64,000 nt of DNA, from positions 7,724,001 to 7,788,000 of the forward strand of contig JAEMBT020000002.1 of assembly GCA_018873245.2 (NCBI GenBank). Reading direction: 5' to 3'. The notes beneath the pieces were generated by a model that did no database searches, was not told the DNA's origin, and saw only the letters and a list, made by a program, of their open reading frames with translations. Both the position numbers and the translations under genes were made by a program. This DNA comes from Archegozetes longisetosus. Taxonomy: Eukaryota > Arthropoda > Arachnida > Sarcoptiformes > Trhypochthoniidae. Shown here piece by piece: positions 48,401-61,588 of this stretch. How positions within the stretch are numbered: position 1 is the stretch's first letter; each line of letters starts with the position of its first letter.

Positions 48401-49839
48401 GTAAATTTTGATTGAAATTCAGTTTTCAATCAATTTATGTATTTTTATTTCTCTCAGTGTGTTCTTTTGTCTAAAAAGTAAAGTTTACAAAAGAAGTGAA
48501 GCATAAAAATAACAATCAAATAAGTGTGAATCAAGAAAAATGTGAGTGCTGTTGGCTCTTACATAAAATCACATAATTCTTTATCTCATACTTTTCGTGT
48601 TACTTAATTGGATTGATTTTTGGAATTCAGTTTCAGCTTAAATCTCTTGCGTAAATTTTGTTTTCCTATAAATTAATTTTGTTTTCTGCATTAAACAAAT
48701 TGATGCATTTTTATAGCAGAGCTAAAATTGCTAAAATCATAAGTTATAGACCTTTAGATACCGCTCTATTGTAATTGATTGACTATTCAAGTCTTCAATT
48801 CTTTCATTTTTTCACAATAAAATCACTGAACACACTATCAACTGAATTGACGCCAGATTTTTGTTGCCAAAATCTCAGTAAGAAAAGTAAAACTTCTATT
48901 TATATAAATATTGAGTATTGTTAAGTGATTGATCTGAATATTCACATTGATTGACTTGTGAAATAGTATTAAAGTTTCGTTTAGTATCTCTTTTATTGAA
49001 AGTCATACAATACAAAGTCTATTTTGGTAAGAAAATCAGTTGAAATGGGAATTTAATTGTATAACTAGTATCCGTTTTTGTCTACTGTACTGCATAAAAA
49101 ATTCAAAAAAGAAGCATTCCAAGTCTAAAATTGAGTTTCTACAACTCTCAATTTTCCATAAAGTTTAGATGAAATATTCGCACCGCTTCTATTACATTGT
49201 TTGTAATTTAAAAGATTCATGACTTTTTTATATGTTATTTCTATATTTATAATCATGTGGAACAGATATTTGAGAAATCATGAATAACTAATGAATGGTT
49301 GCATAATCTCGTACTGAATTTTTACAGTTGTTTCCATATGAATGTACTATACAATATACATCGTGTTAGACTCCCTGAAAATCTAAACTTGTCTTTGTTT
49401 TAGCGGTGCATTAGGAAAAAATGGAATTTGCAGCTTAGACACTAGCACTTTCTATGTATCCAAGCATAGAAGTTCACAAGTTATCAAACTTTTGATTTAT
49501 AAGCTTTCGCTATTATGGAACGTGTTAGGACTAAATCATAAGTTCATACAAAACACTCCATGTTTGAGATAAAAGCTAGAAAATCTGCAATAAGTTCTTA
49601 GAAACCTATTAAATAAAGAGTTGATTGAATGGGATTCTATTAAAATGATTTAGAAATTTTCTGACACAACTCAAGTGCTTATTGTTGAGCTTTCCAGAAT
49701 CCTTTCGGCTTATATTATATGGCCTGAGAACTCGATTGATATAGTTATAAACATTTTAAAGACTATTGTAATCTTTAATTTAATAATCTTTTGATAGGAA
49801 CGTCATCAGATCTGAATTAGAGATAAGAAACCATACAAA

Positions 49840-51082
49840 ATGGATTCATTATGTGGAAAAATTTTCAATTGGATATTAATATGGTTTGCATTATGGAATT
49901 TAATATTCACGACTGCAGTTGCGATCGCAGATCATGGTATTCATACCTTAACACATACACTATATTTCATTAACTTTTCCCTCTAATAACTCCAATGAGT
50001 TGAATACTAATAACTTACTATTAGTTAATTAACTTCTAATTAAACCCGACTCAATATTTTATTTTAATAAATTTTCATTAACTTCATGTATGACATGATT
50101 TTCTATGCTATAAACAGTGTCTTATTTGCACTAATACTAAGCTAAGCATTAAAAGTTTGCTTATTACCTATTAGTATCTATTAGTGAGTCAACTAATTTG
50201 CAGAAAAGCTATTCATACTAATATTACGCTCTTTTATACATACATCTTTGTTTCATCTAATCATTAACTACTTTTATAGCAACAGATTATTCAAAAGTCA
50301 AACAAATATGTTTACAGTTTTCTCTATACGGAATATTTAAACTTTCAATATGTTTATAAAATTTAATGAATATAATTGTTGCGAAGATAAAAGGATACAA
50401 AAACCTATATTTGATTCTAATTAGACTATGATCGAAGTTCGTCAAGTAATGCACATGATTCGTATGGATACGTTTCTCCGTCAAACTACTACGTTAATAA
50501 AAGATTATCTGAATTTCTCGGTATATTAAAAATACACAGAATTTAAATCTAGAAAAGAAACCACTTACATATTCACTGATCTATAGGTGGGCCTGGAAGA
50601 AAGCGCTTCGATAGCGACGATTCTTCCAATTACTATATGACTAAAAGGCTATCAGAATTTCTCGGTAAGTGAAGCCAATTTTCTGGACTTTTCACAGATT
50701 AAATCAAAATCAATTTATAGGCGGCCCTGGAAGGAAACGATTCAGCTCTTCAAATATCATGGTTGACAAGAAGTTGTCCGAATTTCTCGGTAATAAGAAC
50801 TGAGTCATGCCCTATAGCTATTATATTAACATGTTAAATGTGAATGTCTAAGGAGTAAAGGTCCATAAATATTGTTATAAGCAATACAATCAATTAAAAC
50901 CATAGTTATGATCAGTTTTACTCAAAGTGATAGTCAAAGCTTTAGTTCAGTTTCAGTTTTTTGGAAGAAGTAATAGTTGATGAATAGGTTGGAAATCTTT
51001 ACTCAAGCTAGAAGATTAGGTAGAATTTGAAGGTAAACTATATGACTTATTAAGTTTTATTTCAGGTGGGCCTGGAAAATAG
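49840..51082 (+). CDS. EFLGGP-amide (TRH-like) neuropeptide precursor
   Basis: Secreted neuropeptide precursor of 118 residues. Coding exons are 49840-49936, 50425-50520, 50587-50664, 50721-50789 and 51066-51082, all introns in phase 1. Exon 1 encodes the signal peptide MDSLCGKIFNWILIWF with hydrophobic continuation to TTAVAIA. The mature part holds three copies of LSEFLGGPG: copy 1 is preceded by KR and followed by RKR; copy 2 by KR and RKR; copy 3 by KK and a single terminal K before the stop. Spacers are FDSDDSSNYYMT and FSSSNIMVD. After cleavage and basic-residue trimming, the last Gly would donate the amide, giving LSEFLGGP-amide. EFLGGP-amides are known from chelicerates and myriapods, and related EFLG-amides are the protostome counterparts of vertebrate TRH. 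Every copy is split by an intron after the first Gly base of FLG. A 5' non-coding exon may start near 49798. Confidence 0.9.
49937..50424 (+). other. neuropeptide intron 1
   Basis: Donor GTATTC after the signal peptide exon, acceptor CTAATTAG at 50424, phase 1. No other feature is seen. Confidence 0.7.
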
Positions 51083-51123
51083 ACTATGAAAGCAGCGCAT
51101 CAACATAATTGAATAATTGTTTC

Positions 51124-51129
51124 AATAAA
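51124..51129 (+). terminator. polyadenylation signal AATAAA for the neuropeptide gene
   Basis: AATAAA 42 bp downstream of the stop codon in the final short exon, giving a compact 3' untranslated region. Confidence 0.6.
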
Positions 51130-51282
51130 ATATATAAATGGATTTTATAATATAACAAATGTCTTGATGGCGATAATAAACATGGACATAATTCAATAGA
51201 AATACCATTAATGTCACACTAATTACTGATAGTAGACCTAAACTTTGTTTAACTATTTGTAAATAGTTTAGAAAATTGTTGC

Positions 51283-51342
51283 GTGAGCGCCATAAAGTGC
51301 TGTCTCTAATTTAATTAATATTTAGCGCTTTATGGCACTCAC
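51283..51342. repeat. dispersed hairpin repeat, copy 4 (best preserved)
   Basis: GTGAGCGCCATAAAGTGCT and AGCGCTTTATGGCACTCAC form a 19-bp inverted repeat with two mismatches around a loop of about 22 bases. Same family as the copies near 11690, 20086 and 28062. Confidence 0.75.
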
Positions 51343-52909
51343 CTTCTGATCTAAAGCATACTATGATATCTCACAAAAATGATTATATATAGCTTGAAAT
51401 CTTCTATTTCACTCAATATTATTTTACATCATCTTAAGTTTCTGTTTGAATATCTCTAACGGATAATTGTCGTAATCAATAACTGTTGTGGTTAATGGAT
51501 TTTTTTGCTTTTTGTTACTAAGTTGAAGATGATTAAATTATATGTTGACAATTTGAAGCATTCTATACAAATTATATTCTCGTCAAGCGAGACCATTAGC
51601 TAATCAGCTGAGGTAAGTCTAAGTTATTGAACTACTATGCACTCAAAAGCTTGATCACCCTTGATAGCAACGAGAAAAATGTAGTTGCTGTGTCAATCTC
51701 CCTGTTATCCTTATCGATTCTTTGTCGAATCTGATTTTTAATTTGCTTCTCTCCTGATACGAATATTTTATAAGTTTGTTGATATCTGAAGATATTACGA
51801 TCTGATAGAAAGCTTGCCACCACAGCGCATCACTTCTAATTGCATTTTCGGATCATTCAAGTTCTTGAGTGTACAGTATTAATGAAGAATAATTGAAACT
51901 TGAGAAAATAATATCGAATTAAAGGTTGTTAAATGAAAGTAAAACAAGTTTTATTTATTTGGGATTGAATTATAACGTAGAGTTAACGCAGAAGTTTAGC
52001 AATGCTGAACGCGCTAAAAAATTAGATTCTTGATCAGAAGTACTGCACAGTACTACACAACAGATTCACAAACTTTTTTTCGTCACTCAATAGGTTAGGT
52101 TAGGGGCTGGAAAATCTCTTGAGATCGATCGAACTATTTATTGTGAAGATTTAACACGCAGTATAAGCAATGATTTCAAGATTAGAGGTGTCTTCTGAGA
52201 CAATCATTGAGAAAATTGAAGTCTATTGAAACCCACTGAAATCTATACTTCTCTAAGAAATTGTGATTAAGTGATCGCATGATAATCAAAATTGCATCAA
52301 GCTTGACAACTTGAAACATTATCTTAAGTACAAACATAATTTTTGTATTTCTTCTTTTATTCAATAATTGATCTCTAATAATAAAACTGAACCAATAAAT
52401 GGACGACTTGTAAGCCGTAACCGACACTTCTACTATATAAACAACCACTCGCTTTAAATCAGCCTTCACAATGAGAATAGCTGAAAATTTGAATCAAATT
52501 AAATATGAGTGATGTTCAATTATCAAAATTGAGATGAGTTGACTAAACTTTTTGATCGATTGTTTCAATACCAACAACCTTAGTAATAACACTTAAACGA
52601 AAATGAAAGTATTACTTGACTGAGGGCTAACTTTAATCACTTCAGGTGTAACTTCAAGCCACAACATAGATTTTTACAGAAAATTAACCCTAAAGTTATG
52701 ACTTAGTTGAAGCGAATTCCGTGAATATGAAAATTGTAACTTAAGTTATAATTGGTAATAAGTGGTAAAAACTTATAAACTTATAGTGACGATATATAGC
52801 GACGTTATTTATCAGTAGATCACTCATCATAATATAAACACATGTCCTTTCACTGTATTTTAAATTTATTTTCAACAAATTTATTTAATTAAATAGACAT
52901 CTCTAAATA

Positions 52910-54566
52910 ATGCATAGAATCAGTTTAAAAGATGTCAAATGCTTGCCATTACTTAATCAAAGCATTTATACAATAAATCAAATGTTAGTTAAGGGAGAAA
53001 TAAGTGCTTATGATTTGTGCCAAAAGTGTTTCGATAGAATCGACAAAACAACTAAATTAAATGCTTTCATAACACAAACAAAAGATATTGCAATCAACCA
53101 GTCAATTGAAAGTGACAAACGGTTCAAAAATGGTAAATATGATCAAATTTGGACGAATAAATTTGACTTAATCACTGCTTTCTTGATGAATATCAGGCAA
53201 ACCGCTGAGTGTTTTAGACGGAATTCCGATTGCTATCAAAGACAACTTTTGTACGAGAAATATAAGAACGACCTGTGCCTCAAAAATGTTATCAAAACAT
53301 GTACCTCCGTTCGATGCAACAGTTGTTCATCGATTGATCAACGAATGCGGATCTGTTCTCATGGGAAAGACAAACCTTGACGAGTACGCGATGGGCTCCG
53401 GATGTGTTGATTCCATATTCGGCCCAACAATCAATCCTTGGAAAAGTGGTCTTCCGTTTGGAGTGATGTCTACGCAAAACAATGAGATACAGTCTTTCAG
53501 TGATTTACCAGAAAATGATTGGTATATAAGTGGTGGCAGCTCTGGAGGCAGTGCTGTTGCGGTAGCAACTGGCTCCGTATTTGCTGCCATTTCTTCAGAC
53601 ACAGGTGGATCCACAAGAAATCCTGCGGCAAGAGTTGGTATCATCGGCTTTAAGCCAACTTATGGTTTAGTTTCGAGATTCGGTTTAATACCATTAACGC
53701 ATTCAATGGATGTCACAGGAATTATGGGACGTTCAGTCGATGACGTCGCTCTCGTTTTGTCTTCAATTGCAGGACACGATCCTCGCGATTCTACGACTTT
53801 GAAGGAAAAGATCGAACACTCCCTTAACGAAGACATTGATCTATCTAAACTGAATATTGGGATACCTGAAGAATATGAGTGTGAAGGCATGTCTTCTGAA
53901 GTGATCGAGACCTGGAGAGGGGTAGCTGATATTTTGGCAAATATTGGAGCAAAAGTTGAAAAGGTGTCGCTTCCTAACACTAAATATTCTATATCTTGTT
54001 ATTCAGTGTTGAACTGTTGTGAAGTAGCCTCAAATTTCTCATGTTATGACGGAATCGAATTCGGACACAGAGCTGAAAATTCCGAAGACTCTGTCGAACA
54101 ACTCTACTCAATGTCAAGACACGAAGGATTCAGTGAAACGGTGAGAGGAAGAATATTCGCTGGCAATTATTTTTTACTACGAGAGAATTACGAACAATAT
54201 TTCAATAAAGCTCTGGAAGTTAGGCGAGTGATCGCTCGTGATTTCGATAATGTGTTCAACAAACAAAATTTAGATTTATTGTTAACTCCAGTCACACTAA
54301 CAGAAGCGCCGTTGTACTCACAATGGATTAAAAAGGATAACAGACAGCAAGTCTCAACAGAGGATTATTGCACTCAACCTGTCAATATGGCCGGGTTACC
54401 AGCTATTAGCATTCCTTGCAGACTATCTAATAATGGACTACCCATTAGCTTACAATTAATTGGTAAAAAACTCAACGACTATTATATTTTATCTGCTGCT
54501 AAAAAGCTTGAGTACATTTTAAATTTTCCAAAACTTGTATATAACGAACAAAGTAGCAATTCTTAG
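52910..54566 (+). CDS. QRSL1: glutamyl-tRNA(Gln) amidotransferase subunit A, mitochondrial (QRSL1/GatA)
   Basis: Amidase subunit of the GatCAB complex that converts Glu-tRNA(Gln) to Gln-tRNA(Gln) in mitochondria; 530 residues (human 528). Exon 1 is 52910-53132 and exon 2 is 53197-54566, joined in phase 1 (donor GTAAAT, acceptor TATCAG). The amidase-signature triad is intact: Lys in GIPIAIKDNF, cis-Ser in ISGGSSGGSA, nucleophile Ser in SDTGGSTRNPAA. Other family motifs are GKTNLDEYAMGSG, FKPTYGLVSRFGLIPL, MDVTGIMGR, VRGRIFAGNYFLL and VNMAGLPAISIPC. The glycine codon at the splice junction restores LDGIPIA spacing. A classical presequence is not obvious at the N-terminus. It is convergent with SMSr, 129 bp away. 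Confidence 0.95.
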
Positions 54567-54695
54567 CAAAAAAAAATACGTAGAATTATGAACTCATCTA
54601 AATATAACTTATTAGAAACTTTGTAAATCACGTGAATAATTAATGAAATCTTGAAATCTAACCTACTGCGAGTTAATCATTTTGTTCGTTACTGT

Positions 54696-56159
54696 TCACG
54701 AAGTTTTGATTTTCACAAGTTTATTCAATAAATAATTTCTGATATTGACGTTCCACTTTGGCCTACAAAATGGAAATTCAAATTGATTTGGGACGATATC
54801 GTGGACGCCTGACTCAAAAAAGTAGAATAAAGGGAACCAAATTCTAGTCCTTTTACGATCGCTTTGGTACAGAGCTTGATTGTTGGCCAAGTGTGGTAAT
54901 AGAGGAAAAGTCTGGTTGAGATGTAGAATGCAATAAATACATCAATAGAATAATGTTCGTGAGCGGCCAATATGAAGAAAATGCCGAAGAGATTCAACAC
55001 CCAGGAGAGAGTATGCACCAAATACAAACTTGTTGGCGTATCTGATTTCAAAATATGTTCAGATCTGTAGGTAAACTATTGATACAATCTAACAGAGCTT
55101 ACATTCAGTGATGAAGAAGTTGAGCAAAGTCAGCACAACAGTGTGTCCACTGAACATATAGTCGCCACAAGTGCGCACCCCCTGAATCGACATGCCCCCG
55201 CCTTGCCATATCAAGAACGCCTGATTTAGACGTTCGAACCAACTTCCGTAAGGCTACCGATTGTTTAGTTAAACATTAGTTCTCTAGTTACCGAATACAA
55301 GTTAATAAACCTACTCTTGCTTTACATTGAAGATGACGACCGGGAACGGATAACGAGGTTATTAACATTGTTACGCATCGCAGAAAAAATACTGAACCAA
55401 ATAGTGAGAACATTCGACGCAATAGAATAAATCTATCGATTAGAAATATTCGTTATTCATAATGATTCCGTTGCGACTAAATTTAACAACAACTACAAAC
55501 CTATGCTTATGAAAAAATAGGATAAGTGCCCAAATTATGAACAAAACAAGACCACAGACTTCACACATAGAGAAAGCCCATGGAATGAGAGGGATGTTGT
55601 CGAGAAAAATGTCAGGAAGTGGAGGATAGGTTTGCATGTCAGGAACTCTATCATGAACTATAACCATAACTATTGCTGTGATCCAAGTGGCCATAAAGAA
55701 GTACAACATTGCTATCAATGCCTTCCACGATTCAGGCTTTATCTCTTTCTCCTCTTCAATTAAATCATTTATATCCATTTCATCGCCATTTCTACTCTTT
55801 AACATATATTCTACGTTTGAACTTATATTTGATCGTTGATTACTATATCTGTCGTAATGCAAACTGTTTGAGTGATGACAATCCATTGATATCATGCTCA
55901 TTGGCGGAGATATTAAATCGTAGACTAGTCTGGCGTTTGACTGCTGAAGAACTCTTATTGCGATACTCAACCGCTTTATATCACCTAATACTTTCATCGT
56001 AAGCGGAGGACATCTCAGATCTTCTTCGCTGAACGTAAGCAAACACTTGCCATCGATTTTGTGTTCGTCTCGAAATTGACTCACATATTCTTCAAACCCA
56101 TTGTTCATAAGCCATTTGCCGACATCTTCAGGAGTCCATTTGTCAACTGACTTCTCCAT
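54696..56159 (-). CDS. SAMD8: sphingomyelin-synthase-related protein SMSr (SAMD8), with frame break
   Basis: ER ceramide phosphoethanolamine synthase. Minus-strand exons are 55501-56159, 55315-55432, 55103-55253 and 54696-55041. An N-terminal SAM domain ([19 protein letters not shown] ... [14 protein letters not shown]) is followed by membrane segments and the family signature [19 protein letters not shown], then [23 protein letters not shown], the catalytic [14 protein letters not shown] and [17 protein letters not shown]. These are the His/Asp residues of the lipid phosphatase fold. After FLYYHT the frame shifts: [11 protein letters not shown] and [13 protein letters not shown] continue in another frame, so one base seems missing near 54890. 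With it the product would be 424 residues (human 415). Identity is secure; the break looks like an assembly error in a T run. Confidence 0.92.
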
Positions 56160-57072
56160 TTTTGGTTAAGATTCTTATACCTATTAATACTTATCGACAA
56201 GTACTTTGGCTTTTGATCAAAGTTTCATAAATTAATAATAAATACTATCTTTTGGATGAGATGTAATTTCAATACATGAGAACTGAATCGATTAGTAAAT
56301 AAATAGTAGAAAAAAATTGCGGTTAATTTCAGAGAAGTAAAAACTACTTCGTAGCTTAGTTTGCAACGCAATGACTGTTACATTGAAACAATTTTTAAAG
56401 TCAATTGTAAAGCACGCTTAAATTACTCATTACTACTAACAACTGATTGCTTATCTAATAGAGGCCTAAGCTTTCCATACAATGCCTATTTATTAATTAT
56501 GTTTATTTACTTATTCTCACTATTTTCTCTATTTTTTCTTCATTTAGTTATCGTTTGCAACCAAATTATCACAATATTAGCTTAAGTACAAGTCATTTCG
56601 AATTAATACTGACTTATGAGTATTTGTGCATTTAACAAATGCTTAGTAGAGACCACTAAATGTTATTATTTCTCATTTGTTACAATTTAATATTTTTATA
56701 TTTACAGTTCATTCAAATTGCATTGACTCGTATTGAGTGACGCTCTGTTTGTCTTTCGTCGCTTTATCAAAATGTAACATAAATGACGTTGACGTAAAAA
56801 CAAAATATTGATTAAAAGCATGATAAAGCTTACAGAATAGTGACTGAAAGGGGAGAAAAGATTAGGGGAATATCTTACTTGTAGAAAGCAATAATGTGAA
56901 GCGTTTGCGTCATAGATCGGAACGGACTATAAGACTATAGTGGAGCCCATATTCACATTGAAAGGACGCATAGAAAATAGCATTCATTGATTCGCTCACA
57001 TTAAGCGTGACTTTAATTGTTTAAATCAATTAACTTTGTTAGGCATCTATTCTATAATTTATCATTAAAACG
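56160..57072. other. divergent promoter region (SMSr / VDAC)
   Basis: 913 bp between divergent start codons, holding both promoters. No confident element is seen; a short open frame near 56361-56585 has no family resemblance. Confidence 0.5.
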
Positions 57073-58435
57073 ATGGCTCCTCCAACTTACGCTGATTTGG
57101 GAAAACAAGCCAGAGATCTGTTCAACAAGAACTATCGTAAGCGAAATACAATAAATGTACGAATTCGTTCACATCGACAGTCATTATCTGTAAATTTTTT
57201 AGACTTTGGACTCATTAAACTCGACGTGAAGACTAAGACCCCAGCAGGAGTAGAGTTCACAGTAAATGGCACATCGAATAACGACACTGGAAGAGTGAAC
57301 GCGTCGCTCGAGACCAAATATTACTTCCGCGACTGGGGCTTCACTCTTAAGGAAAAATGGAATACTGACAACACTCTCGCCACTGAATTGTCACTCGAAG
57401 ATCAACTTCTCAAAGGGTCAAAGCTTGCATTTAGTGCTAATTTTGCTCCACAAAGTGGCAAAAAGGCTGGAACCATTAAATCGTCGCTTAAAGCCGATCA
57501 CTTCAATGCCAATGCCGACATCGATTTTGACTATGGCGGTGCTCTCTTTCATGGATCTGCCGTCCTAGGGTATCAAATATTCGTTAAATATGTCTTTAGT
57601 ATTGAGTTTGTATTCTGTTTCTTTTAAGACTCCATATTAGACGTGAGATGAGTATTAAGACTCATTTGATTTTTGAATAGATTAATTTGAATTTTTTGAA
57701 TTTATTTCTTTTTTCTATCGATGTTGCCTTGAAACGAATAATCTCAATAATATTTATATGCTTATTCTTATAAATTTCTTTTTTGCTTTCACTTTAAAGT
57801 CCATCGAGCCTCAGGTTTAGTATAATTTGTATTGTTGTAGCGTTGAACGTATTTGACTAATAGAATAAATTGCAATTCGTTAATAGCCATCAGGGGTGGT
57901 TAGCAGGCGCTCAGCTGTCATTCGACCCACAGAACAGTAAACTGACCAAAACTAATTTTGCAGTTGGCTACCAGGCCGGTGATTTCGTGCTTCACACAAA
58001 TGTGTAAGTTTCGAAATGTCGCTAGTGGCGACTATCTAACGATAACCTTATCATTGTTTGCAATTGTGTAATAGTAATGATGGCCAAGAGTTCACTGGTT
58101 CAGTGTATCAACGAGTTAATCCTCAATTAGAGAGTGGAATCAATCTGTCGTGGACTTCAGGCAATAATACGACTCGCTTTGGTTTGGGATGCATTTACAA
58201 ACTAGATTCTGATTCTACAATCAAAGTAATACATAAATAGAATGCAATAAAAGTTGACATGCAATAAAGTATGGATGAATTACAGGCAAAAGTAAACAAT
58301 GCGAGTCAAATTGGTCTGGCATTTACTCATCGACTACGTCCTGGTATTTCACTTACACTCGGCGCTATGATTGATGGCAAGAATTTTAATCAGGGCGGAC
58401 ACAAGTTGGGAATGGGCTTCGATTTGGAGGCATAA
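57073..58435 (+). CDS. VDAC: voltage-dependent anion channel (mitochondrial porin)
   Basis: Outer mitochondrial membrane beta-barrel channel for ATP, ADP and other metabolites; 282 residues (vertebrate VDACs 283-294). Exons are 57073-57136, 57203-57569, 57887-58003, 58075-58225 and 58286-58435. The N-terminal helix is [21 protein letters not shown], then [12 protein letters not shown]. The porin motifs [20 protein letters not shown] and [16 protein letters not shown] follow, then [33 protein letters not shown] and [18 protein letters not shown]. It ends [13 protein letters not shown], matching the eukaryotic porin signature. Exon borders at 57569/57887 were chosen to give VLGHQGWLAG, which aligns with VDAC2 VLGYEGWLAG. 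The first intron is 66 bp and happens to be open in frame. Confidence 0.95.
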
Positions 58436-58719
58436 ATACTTGATTTCCCACTTATTCAGCAAGGTTTAAATTAGAACTCGATTACAGATAGACTTTTAAC
58501 TTCCCTTAAATTTTAAACGAAAGCTGTTAAATAAGACATTAGAAGAAAACGACAAATTTTACAAAAATATTATAAATGATATCAATTTTATTGTAATGCT
58601 TGTGAAGAAATATTTTCTTTTGCGCACTTATAATTAAAATTAATGTTAAAATAGTATGAATGCAGTGATTACTTATGTAAAACTATTTTACAAAATATAT
58701 ACAAATCCAAAGTTTCACA
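58436..58719. other. convergent 3' region of VDAC and the phospho-lyase gene
   Basis: 284 bp between two stop codons, holding both 3' untranslated ends. No further feature is seen. Confidence 0.5.

Positions 58720-61588
<2,869 letters not shown>

Larger units (their letters stand above)
38540..49839. other. 11.3-kb gene-poor stretch
   Basis: No supported gene on either strand. Short open frames do not resemble known families and lack exon partners. The stretch holds a degenerate hAT-like element (40771-41171), a GC-richer island (44085-44345) and a 22-bp tandem repeat (45363-45415). It may contain distal regulatory sequence or non-coding RNA, which I cannot detect here. Confidence 0.6.
51083..52909. 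other. intergenic region with hairpin repeat
   Basis: Between the neuropeptide gene and GatA. It contains the best-preserved hairpin repeat copy at 51283-51342. No gene is supported. Confidence 0.55.

Noticed and set aside
53292..53980. Minus-strand open frames inside GatA
   Set aside because: Antisense shadows of the conserved amidase coding region.
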